11,408 nt of DNA from JAIQFR01 sp041494445 (GTDB lineage: Bacteria > Acidobacteriota > Polarisedimenticolia > Polarisedimenticolales > JAIQFR01). A program made the position numbers and the translations under genes. Under the pieces are notes generated by a model, which had not been told where the DNA came from, did not search any database, and worked only from the letters and a program-made list of their open reading frames with translations. Location of the stretch: NCBI GenBank assembly GCA_041494445.1, contig JBGQAU010000091.1, forward strand, positions 1 to 11,408. The letters are read 5' to 3'. This document shows positions 5,995 through 11,408 of the stretch, one piece after another (position 1 is the first letter of the stretch; every line of letters begins with the position of its first letter).

Positions 5995-6918
5995 TTGGTT
6001 TCCGTGACGATGAAGGACCTGCTGGAGGCCGGCGTCCACTTCGGCCATCAGACGCGGCGTTGGAACCCGAAGATGAAGGAGTACATCTTCGGTGCGCGGA
6101 ACGGCATCTACATCATCGATCTTCAGAAGACGTTGCGAAAGCTGCGCGAGGCGCTCGCCTTCGTGCACGAGCTGGCCGCTTCCGGCGGGACGGTGCTTTT
6201 CGTGGGGACCAAGCGGCAGGCGCAGGAAGTCGTCGCCGAGGAGGCGGCCCGCTGTGGCCTTTACCACGTGAACCAGCGTTGGCTCGGCGGCACGCTGACG
6301 AACTTCGCGACGATCCGCAAGAGCCTGAACCGCCTTCGCGAGCTCGAGGAAACGGCCGGCGGCGAGCGCGCGACCCATCTGACCAAGAAAGAGGCCGCCC
6401 GTCTCGAGAAGGAGCGGGAGCGCCTCGACAAAGCCCTGATGGGGATCAAGACGATGGAGGGGCTGCCGCAGGCCCTGTTCGTCGTGGACCCCCAAAAGGA
6501 GAAGATCGCCGTCGCCGAGGCCAACAAGCTCGGCATTCCCGTCATCGCCATCGTGGACACCAACTGCGATCCCGAGCCGATCCAGTATCCGATTCCCGGG
6601 AACGACGACGCGATTCGGGCGATCAAGCTGTTCGCCGGGAAGTTCGCCGACGCGATCCTCGAGGGGCGAGGCCTCTGGGAGGCCGTGCGCCGGGAGCGCG
6701 AGGCCGAGGCGGAGAAGCGCGCCGCGGCGGGGGTCCAGAACATCGCCGAGCGCGTTCGGGCCCGCGAGGCCCGGCGGGAGAAGCTGCGCGCCCAGGCCCA
6801 TGCCGCGCGAGGCGGGCGGGGGCGCGGGCAGGGCCCGCCCCTGGGGCCCAGGCAGGGCGGCGAGGGCGGTGCGGAGGCGCCGGCCGTCGCGGCCGACGAG
6901 CCGGGCGCGGCGGAGTAG
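5995..6918 (+). CDS. rpsB: 30S ribosomal protein S2 with long Ala/Arg/Gly-rich C-terminal extension
   Basis: The S2 core spans about residues 1-232: MKDLLEAGVHFGHQTRRWNP (6-25), IFGARNGIYIIDLQKT (31-46), FVGTKRQAQ (69-77), RWLGGTLTNF (95-104), the coiled-coil region (about 106-150), LPQALFVVDPQKE (157-169) and IPVIAIVDTNCDPE (181-194). It binds the 30S subunit late in assembly near S1. At 307 residues it is about 65 longer than Escherichia coli S2 (241). The extra part (about 233-307) starts as a charged helix (REREAEAEKR), then becomes Arg/Gly/Pro-rich and ends in a low-complexity acidic tail. The start is TTG 5995: GGGAGGAG lies just upstream and the N-terminus aligns residue for residue with other S2 proteins; the ATG at 6010 would remove conserved residues. 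Confidence 0.96.
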   Translation: MVSVTMKDLLEAGVHFGHQTRRWNPKMKEYIFGARNGIYIIDLQKTLRKLREALAFVHELAASGGTVLFVGTKRQAQEVVAEEAARCGLYHVNQRWLGGTLTNFATIRKSLNRLRELEETAGGERATHLTKKEAARLEKERERLDKALMGIKTMEGLPQALFVVDPQKEKIAVAEANKLGIPVIAIVDTNCDPEPIQYPIPGNDDAIRAIKLFAGKFADAILEGRGLWEAVRREREAEAEKRAAAGVQNIAERVRAREARREKLRAQAHAARGGRGRGQGPPLGPRQGGEGGAEAPAVAADEPGAAE

Positions 6919-6939
6919 GCCCCGGAACGGATTTCCCCG

Positions 6940-6975
6940 AGCCCCGTCGCGGCACAACCCGCGCCGGGGCTTTTT
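6940..6975 (+). terminator. Intrinsic terminator or attenuator between rpsB and tsf
   Basis: AGCCCCG (6940-6946) pairs with CGGGGCT (6965-6971). After one mismatch, CGCGG (6948-6952) pairs with CCGCG (6959-6963), leaving a 6-nt loop. A run of five T (6971-6975) follows directly. This is a full rho-independent terminator, 21 bp after the rpsB stop and about 50 bp before tsf. No promoter is evident between it and tsf, so partial read-through (attenuation) is the likely role. Confidence 0.8.
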
Positions 6976-7026
6976 GATGCCGGGTCCCCAGCGCGGGGGC
7001 CGGCGCCCGGATGGAGAGAACTCGAG

Positions 7027-7626
7027 ATGGACATCAGCGCTGTCGCGGTCAAGCAGCTTCGCGAGAAGACCGGTGTGGGAATGATGGAGTGCAAGAGCGC
7101 CCTGGTCGAGGCCGGGGGGGACGTGGTCGAGGCGGAGAAGATCCTGCGGAAGCGAGGGGTCTCGGCCGCCGCGAAGAAGGCCGGAAGGGTCACCGGCGAG
7201 GGGGCCGTCACCTCCTACATCCACACCGGAGGGAAGATCGGGGTCCTCGTGGAGGTCAACTGCGAGACCGATTTCGCCGCTCGGAGCGCGGACTTCCAGT
7301 CGCTGGTCCATGACATCGCCATGCACGTCGCCGCCGCCGCGCCCCGTTTCGTCCGGCGCGACGAGGTCGACGAAGGGGTCCTCGCGGAGGAGCGGGAGAT
7401 CGCGCGGGACCAGGCGATGAAGTCCGGCAAGCCCGCGCAGGTCATGGAGAAGATCGTCGAGGGGAAGATCGAGAAATTCTTCGCGGAGGCGTGCCTTCTC
7501 GAGCAGCCGTTCGTGAAGGACCCGGAGAAGACCGTAGGCCAGCTGATCACGGACGCCGTCGCCCGGATCGGCGAGAACATCAAGGTGCGGCGCTTCGCCC
7601 GGTTCGTTCTCGGGGAGACCGTCTAG
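7027..7626 (+). CDS. tsf: Elongation factor Ts (short form)
   Basis: EF-Ts is the nucleotide exchange factor that recycles EF-Tu-GDP. The 199-residue product is a short version, close in size to the Thermus protein and well below the roughly 280 residues of Escherichia coli. Signatures: the N-terminal UBA-like domain with VKQLREKTGVGMMECKSAL (8-26) and AEKILRKRG (36-44), GEGAVTSYIH (57-66), then VEVNCETDFAAR (75-86). The usual TDFVA signature reads TDFAA here. The C-terminal part has GKIEKFFAEACLLEQPFVKD (146-165) and NIKVRRFARFVLGE (184-197). ATG 7027 is preceded by GGAGAG (7013-7018) at 8 nt. It lies between rpsB and pyrH in the classic order, but behind a strong terminator, so its level may be set separately from S2. 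Confidence 0.96.
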   Translation: MDISAVAVKQLREKTGVGMMECKSALVEAGGDVVEAEKILRKRGVSAAAKKAGRVTGEGAVTSYIHTGGKIGVLVEVNCETDFAARSADFQSLVHDIAMHVAAAAPRFVRRDEVDEGVLAEEREIARDQAMKSGKPAQVMEKIVEGKIEKFFAEACLLEQPFVKDPEKTVGQLITDAVARIGENIKVRRFARFVLGETV

Positions 7627-7638
7627 CCCATCCGGCCG

Positions 7639-7667
7639 CGCGCCGCGGGGGGCGCGGGCGCGGCGCG
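7639..7667 (+). other. GC-rich hairpin just upstream of pyrH
   Basis: CGCGCCGCG (7639-7647) and CGCGGCGCG (7659-7667) are perfect 9-bp complements with an 11-nt loop, 10 nt before the first pyrH start. There is no T-run, so it is not a typical terminator. It could influence translation initiation, or be a by-product of the GC-rich spacer. Confidence 0.35.
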
Positions 7668-7677
7668 GGAACGCGCG

Positions 7678-8406
7678 GTGGCCGTCATGGATCGACCGCT
7701 TCGGTACCGGAGAATCCTGCTCAAGCTCTCCGGGGAGGCTCTGCTCGGGGAGCGCTCCCACGGGATCGACGCAGGAGTCGCGGGTCGGCTCTCGGACGAA
7801 ATCCGGGAGATCCACGGAATGGGGGTCGAGCTGGCCCTCGTGGTCGGCGGCGGGAACATCTTCCGTGGAGGGGAGGCCGCCTCGGCGGGGATGGACCGAG
7901 TCGCCGCGGACCACATGGGGATGCTGGCCACCCTCATGAACTCCCTGGCGCTCCAGGACGCTCTGGAGAAGCGCGACGTCGTGACCCGCGTGCTTTCGGC
8001 TCTGGAGATCCATCAGGTGGCCGAGCCGTTCATCAGGCGGCGGGCGCTGCGCCACCTGGAGAAGGGACGGGTGGTGATCCTGGCCGCCGGCACCGGGAAC
8101 CCCTACTTCACCACCGACAGCGCAGCCGCTCTTCGCGCCATGGAGATCAAGGCCGAGGTTCTCCTCAAGGCCACGAAAGTGGACGGGGTGTACACCCGGG
8201 ACCCGGTCAAGGACCCGTCGGCGACGCTGTTGAAGCGGGTGGGGTACCTGGAGGCGCTGGAGCGCGGCCTCCGGGTGATGGATAGCACGGCGATCTCGCT
8301 GTGCATGGACAACCGGCTTCCCATCGTCGTGTTCGACATCCGCGTGCCCGGCAACATCCGGCGGATCGTTCTCGGAGAGGATGTCGGCTCGATCGTCTCG
8401 GAGTGA
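7678..8406 (+). CDS. pyrH: Uridylate kinase (UMP kinase)
   Basis: UMP kinase converts UMP + ATP to UDP + ADP, the committed step to UTP and CTP; bacterial enzymes are hexamers of the amino-acid-kinase fold. Signatures from the GTG start: YRRILLKLSGEAL (10-22), VVGGGNIFRG (55-64), DHMGMLATLMNSLALQDAL (78-96), GTGNPYFTTDSAAALRA (138-154), LLKATKVDGVYTRDP (162-176), RVMDSTAISLCMDN (199-212) and a typical C-terminal GNIRRIVLGEDVGS (225-238). Length of 242 is normal. The start is uncertain: GTG 7678 or ATG 7687 (three codons later), since neither has a good Shine-Dalgarno sequence and a stable hairpin lies just upstream. Its place after tsf and before frr is the usual bacterial order. Confidence 0.96.
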   Translation: MAVMDRPLRYRRILLKLSGEALLGERSHGIDAGVAGRLSDEIREIHGMGVELALVVGGGNIFRGGEAASAGMDRVAADHMGMLATLMNSLALQDALEKRDVVTRVLSALEIHQVAEPFIRRRALRHLEKGRVVILAAGTGNPYFTTDSAAALRAMEIKAEVLLKATKVDGVYTRDPVKDPSATLLKRVGYLEALERGLRVMDSTAISLCMDNRLPIVVFDIRVPGNIRRIVLGEDVGSIVSE

Positions 8407-8496
8407 GGCCGGCACGAGACCGGGCGTGGGAAGCCGTCAGGAACCGCGGCCGGAAGGCACGGCCTGTCCGGCACGCGGGTCGGAGGCGAGCGCATC

Positions 8497-9057
8497 ATGG
8501 CGATGAAGGCGATCCTGGACCAGGTGGACAAGAAGATGGTGGCGACCCAGGCCGACGCAAGGCACAAGCTCGCCGCCGTGCGGACGGGGCGCGCGTCGCT
8601 CGCGCTGTTCGACGGCGTGATGGTGGACTACTACGGGACGCCGACCCCGCTCAACCAGGTGGCGAAGCTCTCGATCCCCGAGCCCACCCTGATCGTCGCA
8701 CAGCCCTTCGATCCCTCGACTCTCGGCGCGATCGAGAAGGCCATCCAGGCCTCGGACCTCGGGCTCAACCCGAGCAACGACGGGAAGCTGATCCGCGTCC
8801 CGATCCCGCCGCTGACCGAGGAGCGTCGAAAGCAGCTCGTGAAGAAGGTCCACGCGCTGGGTGAGGAAGCGAAGACCGCCATTCGCCAGATCCGCCGCGA
8901 AGCGAACGAGGAGATCAAGAGGATCGAGAAGGCGGGCGAGATCGCGGAGGACGACGGCCGCCGCGGGCTCGATGACGTCCAGAAGAAGACGGACCGTTTC
9001 GCGGGGGACATCGACACGCTCTGCAAGAACAAGGAAAAGGAGATGATGGAGGTCTAG
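8497..9057 (+). CDS. frr: Ribosome recycling factor (RRF)
   Basis: RRF splits post-termination ribosomes together with EF-G and has the L-shaped, tRNA-like two-domain form. The 186 residues match the usual 185. Helical domain I is in two parts (about 1-30 and 106-186): the first ends in LAAVRTGRASLALFDGV (25-41), and the second includes LTEERRKQLVKKVHALGEEAKTAIRQIRREANEEIKR (about 106-142) with the conserved Arg cluster that contacts 23S rRNA. Domain II carries VDYYGTPTPLNQVAKLSIPEP (43-63) and SDLGLNPSNDGKLIRVPIPPLT (86-107). ATG 8497 follows GGAGG (8482-8486) at 10 nt. It comes 90 bp after pyrH and 57 bp before ispDF; I see nothing else in those two gaps apart from a weak GGCC hairpin at 9087-9099. 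Confidence 0.97.
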   Translation: MAMKAILDQVDKKMVATQADARHKLAAVRTGRASLALFDGVMVDYYGTPTPLNQVAKLSIPEPTLIVAQPFDPSTLGAIEKAIQASDLGLNPSNDGKLIRVPIPPLTEERRKQLVKKVHALGEEAKTAIRQIRREANEEIKRIEKAGEIAEDDGRRGLDDVQKKTDRFAGDIDTLCKNKEKEMMEV

Positions 9058-9114
9058 CGTCCGGCGCAAGGCGGCGCGGGGCGCCCGGCCTCTTCGGCCT
9101 TTCGGGGAGCGGCG

Positions 9115-10287
9115 ATGCGGGAGTTCGCTGGGGTCGTGGTCGCCGCGGGACGTGGGGTCCGCTTCGGCGGCTCGATTCCGAAACAGTTCGCCAGGATCGG
9201 CGGCCGCACGCTGATCGATCGCGCCGTGAGCTCGCTCGCCTCGCGTGCAGCGGTATCGGGCGTCGTGGTGGTGCTCCCGCCCGACCTCATCGCCGCACCC
9301 GCGGCGGGCGAGGTGCTCGGGCTGCCGGGCGTGCTCGCGGTGGTCGCGGGCGGCGAGACGCGCCCCCGCTCCGTCCGGCTCGGGGTCGCGGCCGCGGGCC
9401 CGTGCCGTCACGTCCTTGTCCACGACGCCGCGAGGCCTCTCGTCTCCGAGGCGGTCGTGGACGCGGTCATCGAGGCCACACTGCACCATGGCGCGGCGGT
9501 TCCGGTTGTCGAGGTGACCGATACGGTCAAGGAAGACGACGGAAGTGGGTTCAGCGCGCGGACCCTCGACCGCTCGCTCCTGCGGCTCGCTCAGACGCCG
9601 CAGGGGTCGCGGGCCGACTGGCTTGTCGAGGCGCTCGATCGCGCATCGCGCGAAGGGGTGGAGCCGACCGACGAGGCGCAGGCGCTCGAGCTCGCGGGCC
9701 GGCGCGTGGCGCTGGTCGCGGGCGACCCGGGCAACGTGAAGATCACCGAGCGCGCCGACCTTGATGCAGCCCGCCGGCGGCTCGGGGAGGGCGAGAACTC
9801 TCTCAGGGTCGGGACCGGGTTCGACGTTCACCGGTTCGCCGAAGGGAGGGCGCTGGTCCTCGGGGGCGTGGCGTTCCCGGGGGAACGCGGCCTCGCCGGA
9901 CACTCCGACGCCGACGTGGTACTGCACGCCGCGATGGACGCCCTGCTCGGCGCGGCGTCGCTCGGCGACATCGGCGCCCACTTCCCGCCTGGGGATCCGA
10001 GGTACGCCGGCGCACCGAGCACGGGCCTCGCGCGGGAGGTCGCCCGGATGCTGCGCGACGACGGGGTCGAGGTGGTCAATCTCGACCTGACGTTGCTCGC
10101 CGAGCGGCCCCGGATCCGGGACCGCGCCGACGCCATGAGGGCGGCGATCGCCGGCAGCCTCGGCATCGAGATCGGCCGCGTCGGCCTCAAGGCGACCACC
10201 CTGGAAGGACTGGGCGCTCTCGGCCGAGGGGACGGGATCGCCTGCCAGGCGGTGGCGCTCGTGTGCCGGACCGGAGCTTCGGTGTGA
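9115..10287 (+). CDS. ispDF: Bifunctional IspD-IspF: 2-C-methyl-D-erythritol 4-phosphate cytidylyltransferase / 2,4-cyclodiphosphate synthase
   Basis: One 390-residue chain carries two MEP-pathway enzymes. The IspD half (about 1-225) has the CTP-binding loop VVVAAGRGVRFG with PKQF (7-25), VHDAARPL (102-109), TPQGSRADWL (161-170), TDEAQALELAG (185-195) and GDPGNVKIT (203-211). It makes CDP-methylerythritol. The IspF half (about 230-390) starts at LRVGTGFDVHRF with zinc ligands D237 and H239, then GHSDADVVLHAAMDALLGAASLGDIGAHFPP (262-292; H263, third zinc ligand H271, D285). DLTLLAERPRI (324-334) and KATTLEGLGALGRGDGIACQAVAL (359-382) follow. It makes the 2,4-cyclodiphosphate. The intermediate kinase IspE is not in the window. 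Both active sites look intact and the linker (about 218-229) is short. ATG 9115 follows GGGGAG (9104-9109) at 5 nt. Fused IspDF is known from alpha- and epsilonproteobacteria and other scattered groups. Confidence 0.96.
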   Translation: MREFAGVVVAAGRGVRFGGSIPKQFARIGGRTLIDRAVSSLASRAAVSGVVVVLPPDLIAAPAAGEVLGLPGVLAVVAGGETRPRSVRLGVAAAGPCRHVLVHDAARPLVSEAVVDAVIEATLHHGAAVPVVEVTDTVKEDDGSGFSARTLDRSLLRLAQTPQGSRADWLVEALDRASREGVEPTDEAQALELAGRRVALVAGDPGNVKITERADLDAARRRLGEGENSLRVGTGFDVHRFAEGRALVLGGVAFPGERGLAGHSDADVVLHAAMDALLGAASLGDIGAHFPPGDPRYAGAPSTGLAREVARMLRDDGVEVVNLDLTLLAERPRIRDRADAMRAAIAGSLGIEIGRVGLKATTLEGLGALGRGDGIACQAVALVCRTGASV

Positions 10288-11126
10288 CCCGGCGCTCGGG
10301 CCCTGCAACTCCGGCCCGACGGGGACCGGGAGAGCCCGCGAACCGCGGCCGAAGCAGCGGACCGGAATCGGGCGAGATCCTCTACGGCATTCACCCGGTC
10401 CTCGAGGCGCTCGAGGCCGGTCGGAGGACGATCGATCGGATCCTCGTTGCGCGGGAGGGCGCTCCGGGAGCCGGTCGCGCTCTCCGGAAGGCGAGGGAAG
10501 GAGGCATCCCCGTCGCTCACCTCCCCCGCGAGGTCATCGCCCGGAAAGTCGGTCGGGGCGCGGTCCACCAGGGGATCGTGGCCTTGGTGTCGGCGGTCCC
10601 CTACGCGGATCCCGACGAGGTTTGCCGGGCCGCGGCCGCGCGCCCGGACGGCCTGATCCTGGTTCTCGACGGGGTCGAGGATCCCAGGAATCTGGGGGCA
10701 TGCGTGCGCTCGGCCGCCGGCGCGGGCGCGTCCGGGGTCCTGCTGGGACTGGAGGGTACCGTGGGTCTGACGCCGGCGGCGGCGAAATCCTCCGCCGGCG
10801 CCCTCGAGCGGCTTCCCGTGGCGCGGGAGCCCCGGCTCCGCGAGAGGCTGCGGGCGCTCCGCGCGGCGGGGTTTCGCGTGCTGGGGCTCGATGCGCGCGG
10901 GGAACGCATGTGGGATTCGCTCGACCTTTCCGGCCGCAACGTGCTCGTGGCGGGCGGAGAGGCGCGCGGCCTCCGAAAGAGCATCGCGGAGGTCTGCGAG
11001 CATCGCGTATCCGTGCCGCTGGAGCCGGGAGTCGAGTCCTTGAACGTGTCGGTCGCGGTGGCCGTGGTGCTTTTCGAGGCGGTCCGCCAGCGGCGCCGGA
11101 GAGGGGAAGCGGGTCCGGCGGCGTGA
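10284..11126 (+). CDS. rlmB: 23S rRNA (guanosine-2'-O)-methyltransferase RlmB, TrmH/SpoU family
   Basis: The 280-residue SPOUT methyltransferase is predicted to 2'-O-methylate a guanosine in 23S rRNA (G2251 in Escherichia coli). After a basic, low-complexity N-terminus (1-30) comes the RNA-binding substrate domain with YGIHPVLEAL (34-43) and HQGIVALVS (95-103). The knotted catalytic domain has motif 1 VLDGVEDPRNLGACVRSA (127-144; N136, R142), then LTPAAAKSSAGALERLPV (162-179), motif 2 VLVAGGEARGL (220-230) and motif 3 VPLEPGVESLNVSVAVAV (244-261). I chose GTG 10284 because it overlaps the ispDF stop as GTGA and has GGAG (10273-10276) 7 nt upstream, the pattern of translational coupling. A GTG at 10263 in the same frame would add 7 residues. 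Related TrmH-family tRNA enzymes share the motifs, but the GIHPV domain favours RlmB. Confidence 0.93.
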   Translation: MTRRSGPATPARRGPGEPANRGRSSGPESGEILYGIHPVLEALEAGRRTIDRILVAREGAPGAGRALRKAREGGIPVAHLPREVIARKVGRGAVHQGIVALVSAVPYADPDEVCRAAAARPDGLILVLDGVEDPRNLGACVRSAAGAGASGVLLGLEGTVGLTPAAAKSSAGALERLPVAREPRLRERLRALRAAGFRVLGLDARGERMWDSLDLSGRNVLVAGGEARGLRKSIAEVCEHRVSVPLEPGVESLNVSVAVAVVLFEAVRQRRRRGEAGPAA

Positions 11127-11143
11127 AAAACCGTGCCAGCCCC

Positions 11144-11172
11144 TTGAAAGCCGGGGGGACCGCTGGTAACAT
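11144..11172 (+). promoter_or_regulatory. Sigma-70-type promoter of the tRNA-Thr/tRNA-Tyr unit
   Basis: TTGAAA (11144-11149) and TAACAT (11167-11172) lie 17 bp apart, ending 18 bp before the tRNA-Thr gene. The predicted start is about 11179, giving a short 5' leader to be removed by RNase P. It indicates that the tRNAs are transcribed independently of rlmB, though no terminator is seen after rlmB. Confidence 0.65.
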
Positions 11173-11190
11173 CTGCCGTTTGTCAAGGCG

Positions 11191-11265
11191 GCTGGCGTAG
11201 CTCAGGGGCAGAGCAGCGGTTTTGTAAACCGCCGGTCAGGGGTTCGAATCCCTTCGCCAGCTCCA
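11191..11265 (+). tRNA. tRNA-Thr (anticodon TGT), CCA encoded
   Basis: A full cloverleaf is visible. The acceptor stem is GCTGGCG (11191-11197) with CGCCAGC (11255-11261), and the D stem GCTC/GAGC (11200-11203/11211-11214). The anticodon stem GCGGT/ACCGC (11216-11220/11228-11232) has the loop TTTGTAA and anticodon TGT at 11223-11225, reading ACA and, by wobble, other ACN codons. A 5-nt variable loop is followed by the T arm with loop TTCGAAT (11243-11249). The discriminator base is T11262 and CCA (11263-11265) is genomically encoded. Confidence 0.97.
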
Positions 11266-11360
11266 GGGGCGGATTGGCGTGAAGGTCGGCCGAGAGGTCC
11301 TGGAGCGGGAGGAAGGGCGGGGGAGGACAGGAGACCGGCGCAGCGTCGACGGGGCGGTGC

Positions 11361-11408
11361 GGAGAGGTTCCCGAGCGGTCAAAGGGAGCAGACTGTAAAT
11401 CTGCCGGC
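11361..11408 (+). tRNA. tRNA-Tyr (anticodon GTA), 3' part cut by window end
   Basis: The 5' half of a class II tRNA is present. The acceptor strand GGAGAGG (11361-11367) is followed by a D arm with CCCGAGCGGTCAAAGGGAG, typical of tRNA-Tyr. The anticodon stem GCAGA/TCTGC (11388-11392/11400-11404) has the loop CTGTAAA and anticodon GTA at 11395-11397. The long variable arm begins at the window edge. It lies 95 bp after tRNA-Thr; the spacer (11266-11360) shows no gene or clear signal. The Thr-Tyr order recalls the tRNA cluster in front of an EF-Tu gene in many bacteria. Confidence 0.93.

Noticed and set aside
6623..6955. Small Pro/Arg-rich minus-strand frame over the rpsB tail
   Set aside because: It is an artefact of the Ala/Gly/Arg-coding low-complexity tail read on the other strand.
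5857..8415. Long minus-strand open frame (852 codons) antisense to rpsB, tsf and pyrH
   Set aside because: It is a shadow of conserved genes on the plus strand: low-complexity translation, no motif, no ribosome binding site or promoter.
9087..9099. GGCC-TCTTC-GGCC hairpin followed by TTT before ispDF, considered as a terminator
   Set aside because: A four-base-pair stem and only three T are too weak; gene spacing suggests continued transcription from frr into ispDF.
8437..10308. Minus-strand open frame (623 codons) antisense to frr and ispDF
   Set aside because: Same reason: composition-driven antisense frame opposite intact, recognisable enzymes.
1..11408. Mobile elements, CRISPR arrays, toxin-antitoxin or defence genes
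   Set aside because: I looked for transposase motifs, terminal inverted repeats, regularly spaced repeats and small gene pairs; none is visible, and the genes are core chromosomal ones in even codon style.

Overview
This is a GC-rich, densely coded bacterial chromosomal segment made up almost entirely of core housekeeping genes. I see no insertion sequences, CRISPR arrays, phage genes or other signs of recent transfer. The protein families (NtrC-type activator, UbiE/MenG methyltransferase, fused IspD-IspF, short EF-Ts, S2 with a long Ala/Arg/Gly-rich tail) fit a high-GC, non-Gram-positive lineage such as Acidobacteriota. That placement is inference from gene content and gene style only; there is no rRNA gene in the window.

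Layout, left to right. (1) 1-297 is the 3' end of a coiled-coil protein gene. A full-length sigma-54-dependent response regulator of the NtrC family follows at 334-1728. (2) A strong sigma-70-type promoter at 1725-1752 drives a leader of about 160 nt that can fold into a compact three-way junction. The leader precedes a cyclic-2,3-diphosphoglycerate-synthetase-like P-loop enzyme (1920-3239), which is followed after 24 bp by ornithine carbamoyltransferase (3264-4199). (3) A UbiE/MenG methyltransferase lies on the minus strand (4203-4919), converging on the OTC gene with only 3 bp between the two stop codons. Its extended -10 promoter lies back to back with the promoter of the ribosomal-protein cluster. 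(4) A translation and growth cluster runs on the plus strand from 5085: rplM, rpsI, rpsB, an intrinsic terminator or attenuator, tsf, pyrH, frr, a bifunctional ispDF and rlmB. (5) A new promoter at 11144-11172 leads into tRNA-Thr(TGT) and the start of tRNA-Tyr(GTA), which is cut by the window end.

Functionally, segment 4 groups ribosome assembly (L13, S9, S2), elongation and recycling (EF-Ts, RRF), pyrimidine nucleotide supply (PyrH), isoprenoid precursor synthesis (IspDF) and 23S rRNA 2'-O-methylation (RlmB). Segment 2 is a small two-gene unit around carbamoyl-phosphate/ornithine chemistry plus an enzyme whose role in bacteria is unclear to me.

Most of the window is ordinary. The part most worth a second look is the structured leader at 1759-1865 together with the operon it precedes. 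Smaller points are the intrinsic terminator between rpsB and tsf, the consecutive TTG starts of rpsI and rpsB, the ispDF-rlmB-tRNA tail after frr, and the palindrome between the divergent ubiE and rplM promoters. No stretch of 300 bases or more lacks a gene; the longest gap is the 191-bp leader region at 1729-1919.
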